From assembly GCA_963682055.1 (NCBI GenBank), contig OY821751.1, positions 9,734,001-9,798,000 on the forward strand: 64,000 nt of DNA, written 5' to 3'. How positions within the stretch are numbered: position 1 is the first letter of the stretch; the number at the start of each line of letters is the position of its first letter. This DNA comes from Primula veris (lineage: Eukaryota > Streptophyta > Magnoliopsida > Ericales > Primulaceae). Positions 21,255-32,697 of the stretch are shown in pieces. The translations under genes and the position numbers were made by a program. The notes under the pieces were generated by a model, which searched no databases, was not told the origin of the DNA, and saw nothing but the letters and a program-made list of their open reading frames with translations.

Positions 21255-22830
21255 ATGGCTGGTCGTCGATGTGGACCCAATATCGACGGGCCCCCTGCAA
21301 ATCAAAGAGACCTACGTGACATCCAGCTGGATGAGTTGAGGAGGGAAGTGCAGCAGCTCTGACAACAGCTCCAACAACAACAATTTGGCCGTGACAACTC
21401 TCGTCATGGTTCGAGGAACGAATCCCTTGAAGATGAGGAAAAGTACAATATCTTTTCCGAGAGCCGAACGTCAAGTGAAAATTCTGTTTTCCTAAACCAT
21501 GCTCCACGAAACAATAATTTCCGCCACACTCTTAATATCAGAGTTGGTATTCCGGAGTTTGAAGGAAAGTTGCAGCCCGAATAGTTCATAGATTGGATGC
21601 ATTCCGTTGAGAGAGTTTTCGATTACTATGATGTTCATGAGGAACAAAAAGTGAAGTTAGTTTCTATAAAATAGAAGAAACATGTTTCAATTTGGTGGGA
21701 GCACCTTAAAAAAAGACGAGACCGAGAAGGAAAAAATCGTATTGTGACATGGGAAAAAATCTCTGTTTTAAAATTCGCGCTACATAGCGCGAAATAGCGT
21801 TTTTTTGTAAAAAACGCAACGAAAAATCACGATTTTGGGTGGAATTGCGCTAAAATCGCGCTATAGGGGACCAAAAGCGCAAAAAGCGCGAAATTCTGGA
21901 CCAAAAGCGTAAATAGCGAGTTAAAAAAAACAGCGGATCTAAATAATTAATATATATTGTGCAATTTTTATAAAAGTGTTTGCAGTCCAGATGGTTAAGA
22001 CAGTGCTGTAATTTTCAGCAGACCCAAGTTCGAAACTCAGCAACAATAATTTTTTTTTTTTGATTTTTTTTTTATTACTATCTAATATAACTATACATTT
22101 TTTTTTATTATTATATATTCTAAAGTTTAGTGCATATTTAGGCAAAAAAAAATACACCGCAAAGCGCTATATAGCAACGCTATTAGCGCTTTTAGCGTTT
22201 CTCTCGAAAAAACGCTACTATAGCGATAACGCTATTTAAAACACTGGAAAAAATTAAGAAACAACTTATGCTAAAGTTTTTTCCAGAAAATTACTGACAA
22301 GATTCGTTTCTTAAATTTCATAATTTTAAACAAAATCAGCTATCTGTTGAAGACTATACTGCTGAGTTTGATCACCTTATGATGCGTTGTGAAGTTGTTG
22401 AACCCGAGGAACAAACAATAGCTCGTTACCTTGGTGGTCTTCACTCCGTAATCGCTAATGTAGTCCAATTACAGCCTTATTGGACATATAATGATGTCTT
22501 TAAACTTGCAATCAAAGTGGAGAAACAACTAAAGGAAAGTCGTGTCGCTAGCTCTCGTACTTGGAAGAAAGAAGATTATTCTAGCCGCCAGACCACCCCC
22601 ATCATAAAGCCAACCTCATCAACCAAACTAATTCCGCCAAAAAAATCTGAAATTCCGCCAACTTCTAACCATACCAACAACTTAAAAATACAATGTTTTA
22701 AATGTCATGGATATGGCCACATCTCCTCTGATTGTCCATATGGTCGCATTGTTTCCCTTGTAGAAAAGAAAAGGATGAAAATACAATTGAGGAGGAAGAG
22801 GAAAATTTTCCAGAAGAAAATGTGATTAAT
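21255..22830 (+). pseudogene. Ty3 gag with zinc knuckle, split by a MITE
   Basis: Starts MAGRRCGPNIDG, 10 nt beyond the primer site, followed by a Gln-rich stretch (RREVQQL-QQLQQQQFG) and the capsid block IRVGIPEFEGKLQPE, WWEHLKKRR. Translation is interrupted by stops at about 21360, 21583 and 21673 and by the MITE at 21761-22245. After the MITE it resumes (FLKFHNFKQNQLSVEDYTAEF, RYLGGLHSVIANVV) and ends with a CCHC knuckle CFKCHGYGHISSDC near 22695. Gag forms the particle and binds RNA. The frame passes into the protease reading by a shift at about 22740-22830. Confidence 0.85.
21761..22245. mobile_element. Mutator-type MITE, copy 2, inside Ty3 gag
   Basis: 485 bp between two perfect copies of the 9-bp repeat GGAAAAAAT (21752-21760 and 22246-22254). 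Ends are CTCTGTTTTAAAATTCGCG and CGCTATTTAAAACACT, an imperfect inverted pair. The subterminal regions are unusually dense in GCGC, AGCG and CGCT. The middle (21950-22140) is AT-rich. The insertion interrupts the gag codons reading VTWEKI then KKQLM. Confidence 0.9.
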
Positions 22831-23634
22831 AAAAATGATATTACTTATGCGGATCAAGGAGAAAGTCTAGTTATTCAGCGAAATCTTAAGGCAAGTTGTA
22901 TGATTGAAGATGATTGGTTGCGACATAATATTTTTCACACAAGATGTACATCTCATGGTAAGGTGTGTAATGTTATCAATGATGGAGGGAGCTGCGAAAA
23001 TATGCTTTCTACGACAATGGTGAAAAAATTGAAGTTGGAGACGAAGTCACATTCTTATCCTTATAAGCTCTCATGGCTTTGTAAAGGCAACGAAATGAAG
23101 GTAAACAAAAGGTTCTTAGTATCGTTTTCCATTGGGAAAGATTATAAGGATGAAGTTTGGTGTGATGTCGTCCCCATGGATGCTTGCCATGTACTACTCG
23201 GAAGGCCTTGGCAATATGATCGAAAAGCGGTTCATGATGGGTTCAAAAATACTTCTTTTGAAAAAGATGGAGCAAACATTATTTTGGGTCCTTTGAAGCT
23301 TGAGAGTGTTCCAAAAGTTCCGCAAGTCGAAGGGAACACTTTGCTTTTTAAACCACAATTTGATAAGGCTATTGAAGAAGTTTCTGAAGCTTATGCTCTT
23401 GTGATGCTTGAGGAAAATGACGAGGGGATGGATATACCATTTATAATTCAGCCCTTGCTCGAAGAGTTTAGTGATGTTATTCCCGAAGAGATCCCATCCG
23501 GTCTTCCACCCATGAGAGATATTCAACACCACATCGATTTTATTCTCGGTGTCGTTATTCCGAATAAAGCTGCTTATAGAATGAGTCATAAAGAACATGA
23601 AGAATTACAAAGGCAAGTAGAAGATCTTTCGTAG
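22732..23634 (+). pseudogene. Ty3 protease and N-terminal reverse transcriptase segment
   Basis: Open for 300 codons. Contains CNVINDGGSCENMLS near residues 84-98, the aspartic protease active-site strand (DGG form), and MDACHVLLGRPWQYDRKAVHDG, the second conserved protease block. It then carries the start of the polymerase region (EEFSDVIPEEIPSGLPPMRDI, HHIDFI, YRMSHKEHEELQRQVEDL). The frame stops just before the Copia-type element inserted at 23639, and reverse transcriptase resumes at 28744 on its other side ([18 protein letters not shown]). Protease releases mature Gag and Pol proteins. Confidence 0.85.
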
Positions 23635-23638
23635 AAAG

Positions 23639-24914
23639 TGTTGGCCCCGGTGCGGCTAAACCTTAGAGGGGGGTGAATAAGGTTTCTAGGCGTTTTTGGC
23701 CTAATTAAACTTAAGTGCAACTAATCACCCAACTATCGCAATCTAATCTTATGCGTTTAACAAAAGTTAATATACTACTAAAAGTTCTAAACGCATGCAC
23801 GAAATAAGCAATAATTAAGTTGCGGAAAGTAAAAGGAAGGGAAAGAAAATGACACCGTGATTTTATAGAGGTTCGGCAAACGGTCTACGTCCTCTCCTCG
23901 GTACTACTGAGTATTTCACTATAATTTTTCTTCCCGATTTTACAAATCCTTATCGAGCTCAATCGACCGATTGGCTCACCCTCTACCCGAGGTTCCTACT
24001 CTTGATTCAAGTGCAAGCGTACACGTCTAATGAGTCAATGACTCCCCCTCAATCTATGAATACCCAAGTGTTTAACCTAGAACTTTTAACCATCACTTTG
24101 GCTTAAAACCTTCTACCCAAACACTCACTCACAATGAGCTTATAAAACGCTCTTTACAATTTTATCGAAAATTAAAACAACACCCACAATTGATTGCTTC
24201 TTAAATAAGATAATTTGTGGTTTCGATGATGTTTGATCTTTGTTGGAGCTTGTATCGATTTATCTTCAATTTCTCTCTTTTCGAAATCTTTCACCAAAAT
24301 GGTGATTTTGGGTTTATGTATATGAGAGAGGTTGAAGGATTGATTATGGGAGTAATGGATGTAATTGGTGACTTTGGAAAGTGAATTGGGTTGGTTTATA
24401 TAATCAACAAAGTCTGTTTTTCTGTATATGACCGTTGGCAGTGGTTGAGCCTTTTATCCACAGGTTTTAAGCAACTTTCCAGAATAAGCTGAAAAGCTGT
24501 TTTCGAAATCTGCAGAAAACGATCGGTCGTTTTCTACAGTCGATCGATCGTTTTCCATAAAACGATCGGTCGTTTCTGAAAACGATCGGTTGTTTTTCTT
24601 GAGGACTCTCTGGAAGAAATTGGTACAAAAATGATCGGTCGTTTTTGTACAGACGATCGGTCGTTCTTCAGTTTTCTCTATTTTCTCGTTAATCTTCAAA
24701 AGCCCGTAACTCCTTCGTTTTAGCTCCGATTTTGGTTCCGCTTGAACCTGTGGCTTCGTTTTTCTGTACTCTATCTTTCTGGTGTACTGAAATTTACAAA
24801 TTCTCTTTTTGGAAAAGACAAGCATTATATCATCGAAATAGAGAAATCGTAAAATCATTAAAAACATAATCAACGTTATAATCAAAATCAATTATTGAAC
24901 CCCATGGTTCAACA
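23639..24914 (-). repeat. 3' LTR of the gag-only element
   Basis: 1,276 bp, starts TGTTGGCCCCGG and ends GGTTCAACA on the plus strand. Between 24518 and 24665 it holds six copies of the near-palindrome ACGATCGGTCGTTTT. The open minus frame at 24454-24891 results from this repeat and is not a gene. Confidence 0.9.
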
Positions 24915-25182
24915 ATCTCCCCCATTTTGATTATGACAAAATAATGATGATTTTACAAAAAAATATCTCCTCCAATTTAACAAATCGCATTTCTCTAAAT
25001 ATCATTTTTCTCCCCCTTTGGCATTATCAAAATGCAATAAAAAAATTGGGGTTATGTAGAGGGTTTTCAAAGAAAAAACCAAAACATGAAAAATGTTATA
25101 TGATGTATATGCCCCAACTAATCACATATATGTAAATATTATTGGATAGAGTGTACCGAATATGTGATGTCGAGGCCGCTCT

Positions 25183-27400
25183 CTAATGGCATTTGCATTG
25201 AGCGTTTCCAAGTCCAAATAGGTGGTACCATTTGTTGGTATGCCTTCCACCTTTGTTGATCAATGGGACTTCATTTTTGATGGTGGAGTCGATCTTCTTG
25301 ACTTCCACGACTTTTGCCGGTGTTGTCAACCACTTGTTGATTTTCTCCTTTTGGATGGAGATACCTACAACACAATGTTTGTCCTTTGGTCCCCAATTTC
25401 TTTTGGGTCCGACATTGTTAGTGACTTGGGTCTTTACTACCCATTTCAAATCGCTTCTACTAACATGAAAGCGATTTGGGCATTTAGAAGAATTATGCTC
25501 ACTTCTACTACAATGTATGCAATGCCTAGACTTTTTAGTATAACGAGAGTTATACGAAGTTTTGGAAAGGTTTTTCGGAGTATCCAATTTGGTTTTAAAA
25601 CCTATATCTTTCCTATCATTAAAAGATTTTTGAAAAATCTTGGAAGTACTCCCTTTAGTAAAAACAACCTCTTGTTTAGGTGGAATAGGAGTTGTAGAAA
25701 TATTAGAGGTTTTAACGAAGCGGGTTTTGTTTGAAGTAGAACCAATGCAATCAAAACCTAAACCGCTCTTATCATTGAAATCTTTTTGACAACTCAAAAT
25801 GTTATCTAAAACAGTTTTACCCTTAGAAAAATTTGAAATTGTTAAATTAAGTTTTTCAATGGAAATGACAAGATCGTTGTTTTTAGTTTTCAACAATTCA
25901 TTCTCGGTTTCTAAAACCTTGACCTTGTCATTTAAGTTAAAAGCATGAGAACTCAAAACCTTGTTTTTGCTTTTAACTTTATCGAAAGCATCCTTTAACT
26001 CTTCAAAATTTTCTAATAAATCACAATCTAAAGAAGATGGTTTTGAAAGAGTTTTAGTAAGTCTAGATACTTCATTTTTAAGAAAATTGATCTCGGTTTG
26101 TAAAGACTTATTATGAATGACGAGATCATTGTTTTTGTCTTTCAAGTCTTCCTTTTCGTCATCTATATCATGTCAAGAGAATGACGATGTTGGAATAGAC
26201 TCATTTTCATTTTTATCTCTTTTCAAGGATCTTATTTCTTCATTGAGGGAAGAATTTATCCTTTTAAGAGATTTAACCTTCTCTACAAGCTTAGGAAGTT
26301 TTTCGGAATAAATTCCACACATATGAATTAATTCATCATGGGAGAATTCTTTTACCTCATCGTTGTCACTTCCGCTTGAGGATGAGAGGCTTTGTTCATG
26401 GTTGTCTTCCATGGCCATATAGCAACCAAGGTGAGCGACTTCATCTTGGTCCGAGCTATCGCTAGAGCTTGAAGCGGATATCTTGTTCTTGCCTTTGCTC
26501 TTGCGATTTTTTGATACAATCTCTAGCCATGTGTCCTTCCTTGCCACAAGTATAGCAAACAAAATCGTTAGAATAAATTGAATTATTTGACGATTTACCT
26601 TTATGTTTGCGGTGGTCTTTTAGCTTGAGTATTTCCTTGACGATTCGAATGATTTGCATTGAATTTTCATCGTCATTGGATAGCTCATCGCTTTCATCAC
26701 AAGTTGTTCCTTTGAAAGCTATCTCCTTCCTTTTCGAGATGGGCTTGTGACTATTGAGGGTGATCTCGTGAGTAATGAGTGAACCCGTCAATGCATCAAG
26801 AGTGTATGTATTCATGTCGTGCGCCTCTTGAATTGCGGTGACCTTTGGTTCCCATTCTTTCGGTAAGCTCTGAATCACCTTTGAGACCATTTCCTTACAA
26901 GATAAATGCTTACCAAGAGATGTTAATCCGTTAGTAATAGTAGTAAATCTAGCAAGCATATCGGAAATAGTTTCACCCTCGCTCATTTTAAAAAGCTCGT
27001 AGTCATGAACTAATAGTTGGAGTTTGCAATCCTTAACTTGGTTAATCCCTTCATGCATTACTACTAGCTTATCCCACATACCCTTAGCGGTTTTACAAGC
27101 GGAAATTTTGTTGTACTCGTTAGGAGAAACGGCACAAACAATAGCATACATCGCTTTGGCGTTCGTAGAGTAGGCTTCTAGTTGAGCGTTATCTAGGTCC
27201 TCTACGGGGATTGGGTTCTCGCTATTTTCGGATTTAGGAGCGGAATATCCTACTTTAATAATCTTCCAAAGATTAACATTATAGCTTTGTAGGAAAATGC
27301 TCATCCTATCTTTCCAATAACTATAGTTTATCCCATCGAAATAAGGTGGAGTATTTGGGGATAAAGCTATGCCTGATGCGAAATTGTACAAATTAGCCAT
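25183..27400 (-). pseudogene. Copia-type gag of the gag-only element
   Basis: Starts MANLYNFASGI, 60 bp from the LTR. The UBN2/DUF4219-type gag domain covers roughly residues 15-230 (PYFDGINYSYWKDRMSIFLQ, KGMWDKLVVMHEG, MLARFTTITNGL, SLPKEWEPKV). The knuckle CYTCGKEGHMARDC lies near residue 285. A frameshift in an A-run at about 26510 and one TGA near 26170 interrupt it. The remainder is acidic and serine-rich, then a long coiled coil (LKNEVSRLTKTL, LETENELLKTKNNDL), a second Cys/His motif CIHCSRSEHNSSKC, and a stop before any protease sequence. It would build particles but cannot copy itself. Confidence 0.85.
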
Positions 27401-27462
27401 CGGGATCTTAACTCTTAAATCGTTAAATTTCTATATGCAAGAGCCTCGGCTCTGATACCAAT

Positions 27463-28738
27463 TGTTGGCCCCGGTGCGGCTAAACCTTAGAGGGGGGTGA
27501 ATAAGGTTTCTAGGCGTTTTTGGCCTAATTAAACTTAAGTGCAACTAATCACCCAACTATCGCAATCTAATCTTATGCGTTTAACAAAAGTTAATATACT
27601 ACTAAAAGTTCTAAACGCATGCACGAAATAAGCAATAATTAAGTTGCGGAAAGTAAAAGGAAGGGAAAGAAAATGACACCGTGATTTTATAGAGGTTCGG
27701 CAAACGGTCTACGTCCTCTCCTCGGTACTACCGAGTATTTCACTATAATTTTTCTTCCCGATTTTACAAATCCTTATCGAGCTCAATCGACCGATTGGCT
27801 CACCCTCTACCCGAGGTTCCTACTCTTGATTCAAGTGCAAGCGTACACGTCTAATGAGTCAATGACTCCCCCTCAATCTATGAGTACCCAAGTGTTTAAC
27901 CTAGAACTTTTAACCATCACTTTGGCTTAAAACCTTCTACCCAAACACTCACTCACAATGAGCTTATAAAACGCTCTTTACAATTTTATCGAAAATTAAA
28001 ACAACACTCACAATTGATTTCTTCTTAAATAAGCTAATTTTTGGTTTCGATGATGTTTGATCTTTGTTGGAGCTTGTATCGATTTATCTTCAATTTCTCT
28101 CTTTTCGAAATCTTTCACCAAAATGGTGATTTTGGGTTTATGTATATGAGAGAGGTTGAAGGATTGATTATGGGAGTAATGGATGTAATTGGTGACTTTG
28201 GAAAGTGAATTGGGTTGGTTTATATAATCACCAAAGTCTGTTTTTCTGTATATGACCGTTGGCAGTGGTTGAGGCTTTTATCCATAGGTTTTAAGCAACT
28301 TTCCAGAATAAGCTGAAAAGCTGTTTTCGAAATCTGCAGAAAACGATCGGTCGTTTTCTACAGTCGATCGATCGTTTTCCATAAAACGATCGGTCGTTTC
28401 TGAAAACGATCGGTCGTTTTTCTTGAGGACTCTCTGGAAGAAATTGGTACAAAAATGATCGGTCGTTTTTGTACAGACGATCGGTCGTTCTTCAGTTTTC
28501 TCTGTTTTCTCGTTAATCTTCAAAAGCCCGTAACTCCTTCGTTTTAGCTCCGATTTTGGTTCCGCTTGAACCCATGGCTTCGTTTTTCTATGCTCTATCT
28601 TTCTGGCATTCTGAAATTTACAAATTCTCTTTTTGGAAAAGACAAGCATTATATCATCGAAATAGACAAATCGTAAAATCATTAAAAACATAATCAACGT
28701 TATAATCAAAATCAATTATTGAACCCCATGGTTCAACA
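27463..28738 (-). repeat. 5' LTR of the gag-only element
   Basis: 1,276 bp, nearly identical to 23639-24914, with the same six near-palindromic ACGATCGGTCGTTTT motifs (about 28342-28490). Transcription of the element would begin here on the minus strand. Confidence 0.9.
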
Positions 28739-28743
28739 GAAAG

Positions 28744-30452
28744 GTTTAATAAGCAAAAGTTTAAGTCCTTGTGCAGTCCCCGCTCTTCTTGTGCGGAAAA
28801 AAAATGGTTATTGGAGGATGTGCATCGATAGTAGAGCGGTAAATAAAATTACTATTAAATACCGTTTTCCTATTCCACGCCTTATTGACCTTTTTGACCA
28901 ACTGCATGGTGCTATTATATTTTCAAAAATCAATTTAAGGAGTGGTTATCATCAAATCCGAATGAGACCTGGAGATGAATGGAAAACCGCTTTCAAAACA
29001 TGAGATGGACTTTGCGAATGGATGGTTATGCCTTTCGGCATATTAAATGCTCCCAGTAAATTTATGAGGCTCATGAACCATGTCTTCAAGCCTATTATTG
29101 GTAAGTTTGTCGTCGTTTATTTTGATGACATTCTTATCTATAGTAAAAATGAGGCGGAACATATGAAGCATCTTCAGCAAGTTTTCATTACTTTGAGAGA
29201 GCTGAAGTTATATGCGAATTTAAAAAAGTGTCATTTTTTCACAAACAGCCTGATATGTGTTGGCTATGTTGTCTCTGGAGAAGGAACTAAAGTGGATCCA
29301 AGTAAAGTAGAAGCAATTACTACTTGGCCCGTGCCAAATTCTATTAAGGAGATACGAACTTTTCATGGACTTGCTTCATTTTATCGGTGATTTATTAAAG
29401 GATTCAGCACCATTATTTCACCCATTGTTGAATGCTTGAAAGGAGGTACATTTAAATGGTCTGAAAACGCACAAAAAAGTTTGGAAGTTATTAAGAAAAA
29501 AATTACCGAAGCTCCCATACTTAAACTTCCTGATTTTAGCAAGGTCTTTGAAGTTGATTGTGATGCTTCAAATGTGGGAATTGGTGCGGTTCTTAGTCAG
29601 GAAGGCAAGCCTATTGAGTTCTATAGTGAAAAGCTCACTGAAAGTCGAAAAAAATATTCTACCTATGATAAGGAATTTTATGCTATCGTGAGAGCTTTGG
29701 ATCATTGGAGCCATTATCTACTTTCAAAGGAATTTGTTCTTTTTTCGGATCATGAAGCCTTCAAGTACATAAGTGGCCAGCATAAGCTCAACACTCGTCA
29801 TGCGAAATGGGTTGAGTTTCTTCAAGCCTTCGCATTTAACCTCAAACACAAGGCGGGAAAGCAAAATCAAGTGGCCGACACACTAAGTAGAAGACATGTC
29901 TTACTGTCTACATTACAAGTGGAGGTTGTTGGTTTTGATACTATTAAAGTGTGTTATCAAAGTGACCCTGATTTTGAAATTATTTGGTCAAAATGTCAAG
30001 ATGGTGGGCTTAGTCACTACTTGTTACAAGATGGTTATCTTTTCAAAGGAAATAAACTTTACATACCAAAAGAGTCATTAAGAGAGGCTATAATTAAGGA
30101 GACTCATGGAGGTGGACTAGCAGGTCATTTTGGCAGAGATAAAATACTTGTCCTACTACAAGAAAATTTATATTGGCCAAGAATGGACAGAGATGTTGCA
30201 CGACATGTGGAGCGATGCAAAATATGTCATATTGCTAAAAGTCATGCTCGAAATACGGGATTTTATACTCCTCTACCAGTTCGTACTAGCCCGAGGGAGG
30301 ATGTAAGTATGGACTTTGTTGTTGGATTACCGAGAACTCAGAGAAACAAAGATTCAATCATGGTGGTGGTTGATCGATTCTCAAAAATGGCACGCTTTAT
30401 TCGAGTAATAAGACGTTGGATGCTACTAATGTTGCATATCTGTATTTCAAAG
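28744..30452 (+). pseudogene. Ty3 reverse transcriptase, RNase H and integrase N-terminus
   Basis: Reverse transcriptase blocks: [33 protein letters not shown], and the catalytic [11 protein letters not shown] near 29115. RNase H: FEVDCDASNVGIGAVLS near 29555, and FSDHEAFKYI. The integrase zinc finger reads HGGGLAGHFGRDK with CKIC, followed by the first catalytic region SMDFVVGLP and VVDRFSKMARF. Stops at about 29003 and 29388 and a frameshift near 30405 disable it. The solo LTR at 30453 interrupts integrase in the codons reading AYLYFK; the frame resumes at 31571. Confidence 0.9.
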
Positions 30453-31565
30453 TGTTAGGACCATATTTCTGGCTTAGTAACTTTTTGTTGTCAATTGATT
30501 TGAACAAAATAATCCAAATTGATTGTTAAGAATTAAGACAGTATAATGTTTACAGGTGAGATTGCAACCTCAGTTGCAACTACAGTTCTAACCTGCCAAT
30601 CCGCAGTATTCTGCCTAATTTTGTTTAACTGCATTACTTGATTTTTAAAGTCATTTATATGAATTAAAATATGCAGATTATATTCTCATATGTTTAAAAA
30701 GATTCAGTTTATATTTATTGAGAATATTAAAGTGATAAAGAATGAAAGTTGTTTAAAAGATATATGTAGATTAGTTTAAGAAGATATTTGTTCCTTTTAT
30801 CGTGTAAACTAAATTTCTTTTATTATGCAATGTTTTTATCTAATTATTCAATCTATGTGCTTACGAATCAGCAATGATCTAATTAGATTGAATGTTATAT
30901 GGAGTTATGGTTTCACGTTTTATTAAGATTTTATCTCTAAAAAGATATTGTTTTATATGTTTCTCGTTTAAGGAAATAGTAACTCCTATTGTCAAGCAAG
31001 TCTATTAAAAGATGTTAACATGAAGATTGATATCAATCAATTACAACATTATCTCGTACAAATATGGAGAGATTGAGATCAATTAGAAGAGGACAAATCA
31101 ATCAACAAAATCTTGAAAAAAGAAGATTGTTTTACTCTTTAAATAGTTAATAGCTTTACTTGTAAAAAGTGTGTATTCTAAATTAATAAAGAACTCAAAT
31201 TTGAGAGAATACACAATAAACTTTTAAAACGAAAAACAATGATGGGATGTCATTGATATTTTGAGTGATAGTTATAAGTTAGAAGTGATATAGAGATAGG
31301 CAGAAAAACCTAGAGTGAGTCTGAGAGTTTTCCATTAAGATTTGAATGCTATATTGTAAGCTTTTATAATATCATTAATCTGGGTGACTGCCCCAGAGAT
31401 GTAGTATAATTGGGTGAACTTCGTTGTTAAATAGTTGTGATTTAATTCAAATACATTTAATTTTACAAATTCTGTCCATCATTATACTTAGGTTCCAACT
31501 TCAGTTGCAACTGTATTTGAAACCTAACTGCATAACTGCAACTAGAACAGCGGATAGAATTTTCA
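30453..31565 (+). mobile_element. Solo LTR, family B, copy 1
   Basis: 1,113 bp, starts TGTTAGGACC and ends GAATTTTCA. The TSD CAAAG (30448-30452 and 31566-31570) restores the integrase codons exactly when the LTR is removed. It has no internal region. A second copy lies in reverse orientation at 36223-45687, split by a Copia element. Multiple GTTGCAACT phrases occur near both ends. Confidence 0.9.
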
Positions 31566-31570
31566 CAAAG

Positions 31571-32227
31571 AGGTAGTAAAACTTCTTGGTATTCCAAAAA
31601 CGATTACATCCGATCGAGATTCAAAATTCATGACTCACTTTTGGCGCACCCTATGGAAAAAGCTTGGAACTAATTTTCAATTTAGTTCGTCTCACCACCC
31701 CCAAACGGATGGGCAAACTGAAGTTGTAAATCAAAGTTTAGGAAATCTTTTGAGGAGTGTAGTGCGTGGCAATGTTCGCCAATGGGACGACGCACGGGAA
31801 GAAGTCCGTTCGAAGTGGTGTTTGGCCACAATCCTATCGGACCTTTGGATCTGGTGCCAATTCCTACAACTGAAAATCGCAGTGGAGATGATGAAGACGG
31901 GGCTGAATATATCAAAAAGCTGCATGAACAAGTGCGTGAACGAATTGTGAAGCAAAATGAGAAATATAAAAAAAAAATTGCGGACAAACACCGCAAGGCA
32001 GCTACCTTTATGGAAGGAGATTTGGTTTCGATTCATCTTAGCAAAGACAGGTTTCCGAGGGACGCCATGGTAAGCTTAAACCTAGGGCAGATGGTCCTCT
32101 CAAAGTTTTACAACGTATTGGTGACAATGCATACAAAATCGAATTACCAGAACAATACGGTGTTCCTGCTACTTTTAATGTGGCCGATCTCTCTCCTTAT
32201 CATAAAGATGAAAATGATGACAACTAG
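31571..32227 (+). pseudogene. Ty3 integrase core and C-terminus
   Basis: Resumes as VVKLLGIPKTITSDRDSKF (second catalytic Asp) and SSHHPQTDGQTEVVNQSL (catalytic Glu). A small deletion of about 50 bp, relative to the family, removes the AEFAYN-like block between RQWDDA and TGRSPFEVVFG near 31790. The C-terminus shows KIADKHRKAATFMEGDLV, GDNAYKIELPEQYGVPATF and NVADLSPYHKDE, then TAG at 32225, 30 bp before the 3' LTR. A frameshift lies near 32060. No chromodomain follows. Confidence 0.85.
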
Positions 32228-32256
32228 AGGACGAGTGTGCTTGCAGCGGAAGCGTA

Positions 32257-32692
32257 TGATCCGGGAGGCTCAGCCCAATTCAAGAAATGGGCCAAAAAAT
32301 GTTAAGCTCAAGTGATAACACCAAAGCAGTTTTTTCACATCATCTAAATCAACTTTATCGAATAAACTGCTTTCATTGGGAGTCTAAAAGTCACTGAGTC
32401 TGATACCATTAGAAACACAAATGAATCTAGTTTTCGAAAATGCAAACCTTGCATTTTTTGGATTTTTCTAGATATAGTTATGAATTTTCTAGTAAGAACT
32501 GTTCAGAATATGCTTATGTGACTCTAATTTTGGATAGAAAATTTTGATAAATATAAAACTCTCTCTTTTGAGTATTCACTTGTTAGTACAAATTTGTTCT
32601 TCTAGTGTTCTCTTATCCCATTGGTGAATTCCATCGGGTGACGAGTAACTTGGTTTCTTGTTTATCATCTCTCTCTTTCAAATCCGGCACCA
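32257..32692 (+). repeat. 3' LTR of the plus-strand Ty3 element
   Basis: 436 bp, partner of 20792-21227, followed by the TSD ATTAC. The upstream polypurine tract is poor; CTAGAGGACGAG is the only purine-rich candidate. Confidence 0.9.
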
Positions 32693-32697
32693 ATTAC

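Larger units (their letters stand above)
23639..28738 (-). mobile_element. Non-autonomous gag-only Copia-type LTR element (TR-GAG)
   Basis: Two LTRs of exactly 1,276 bp (23639-24914, 27463-28738), TSD GAAAG (23634-23638, 28739-28743). On the minus strand the LTR is followed by TGGTATCAGAGCC (initiator-Met primer site, ending near 27460), a gag gene, and the polypurine tract AAAATGGGGGAGAT just before the 3' LTR (24915-24930). The 2.5-kb interior encodes Gag only; protease, integrase and reverse transcriptase are absent, so mobilisation needs a helper. About 20 differences between LTRs by eye (about 1.5%) make it one of the youngest insertions here. Confidence 0.9.
20792..32692 (+). mobile_element. 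Ty3/Gypsy retrotransposon, structurally complete but nested and mutated
   Basis: Two LTRs of exactly 436 bp (20792-21227 and 32257-32692) flanked by the TSD ATTAC (20787-20791, 32693-32697). Order on the plus strand: LTR, initiator-Met primer site, gag with zinc knuckle, protease, reverse transcriptase, RNase H, integrase, LTR. This order defines Ty3/Gypsy. It has been interrupted by a MITE in gag, a gag-only Copia element between protease and reverse transcriptase, and a solo LTR in integrase. Without these it would be about 5.2 kb. No chromodomain was seen; lineage not assigned. Confidence 0.95.

Noticed and set aside
21404..21589. Minus-strand frames over Ty3 gag (also 21238-21507)
   Set aside because: Antisense shadows of the gag coding sequence.
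24454..24891. 145-codon minus-strand frame, repeated at 28278-28715
   Set aside because: It lies in the LTR and its TTDRF/NDRSF repeats come from the CGATCGGTCGT motif; no protein family recognised.
31682..32036. Minus-strand frames over Ty3 integrase
   Set aside because: Antisense shadows of the integrase C-terminus.
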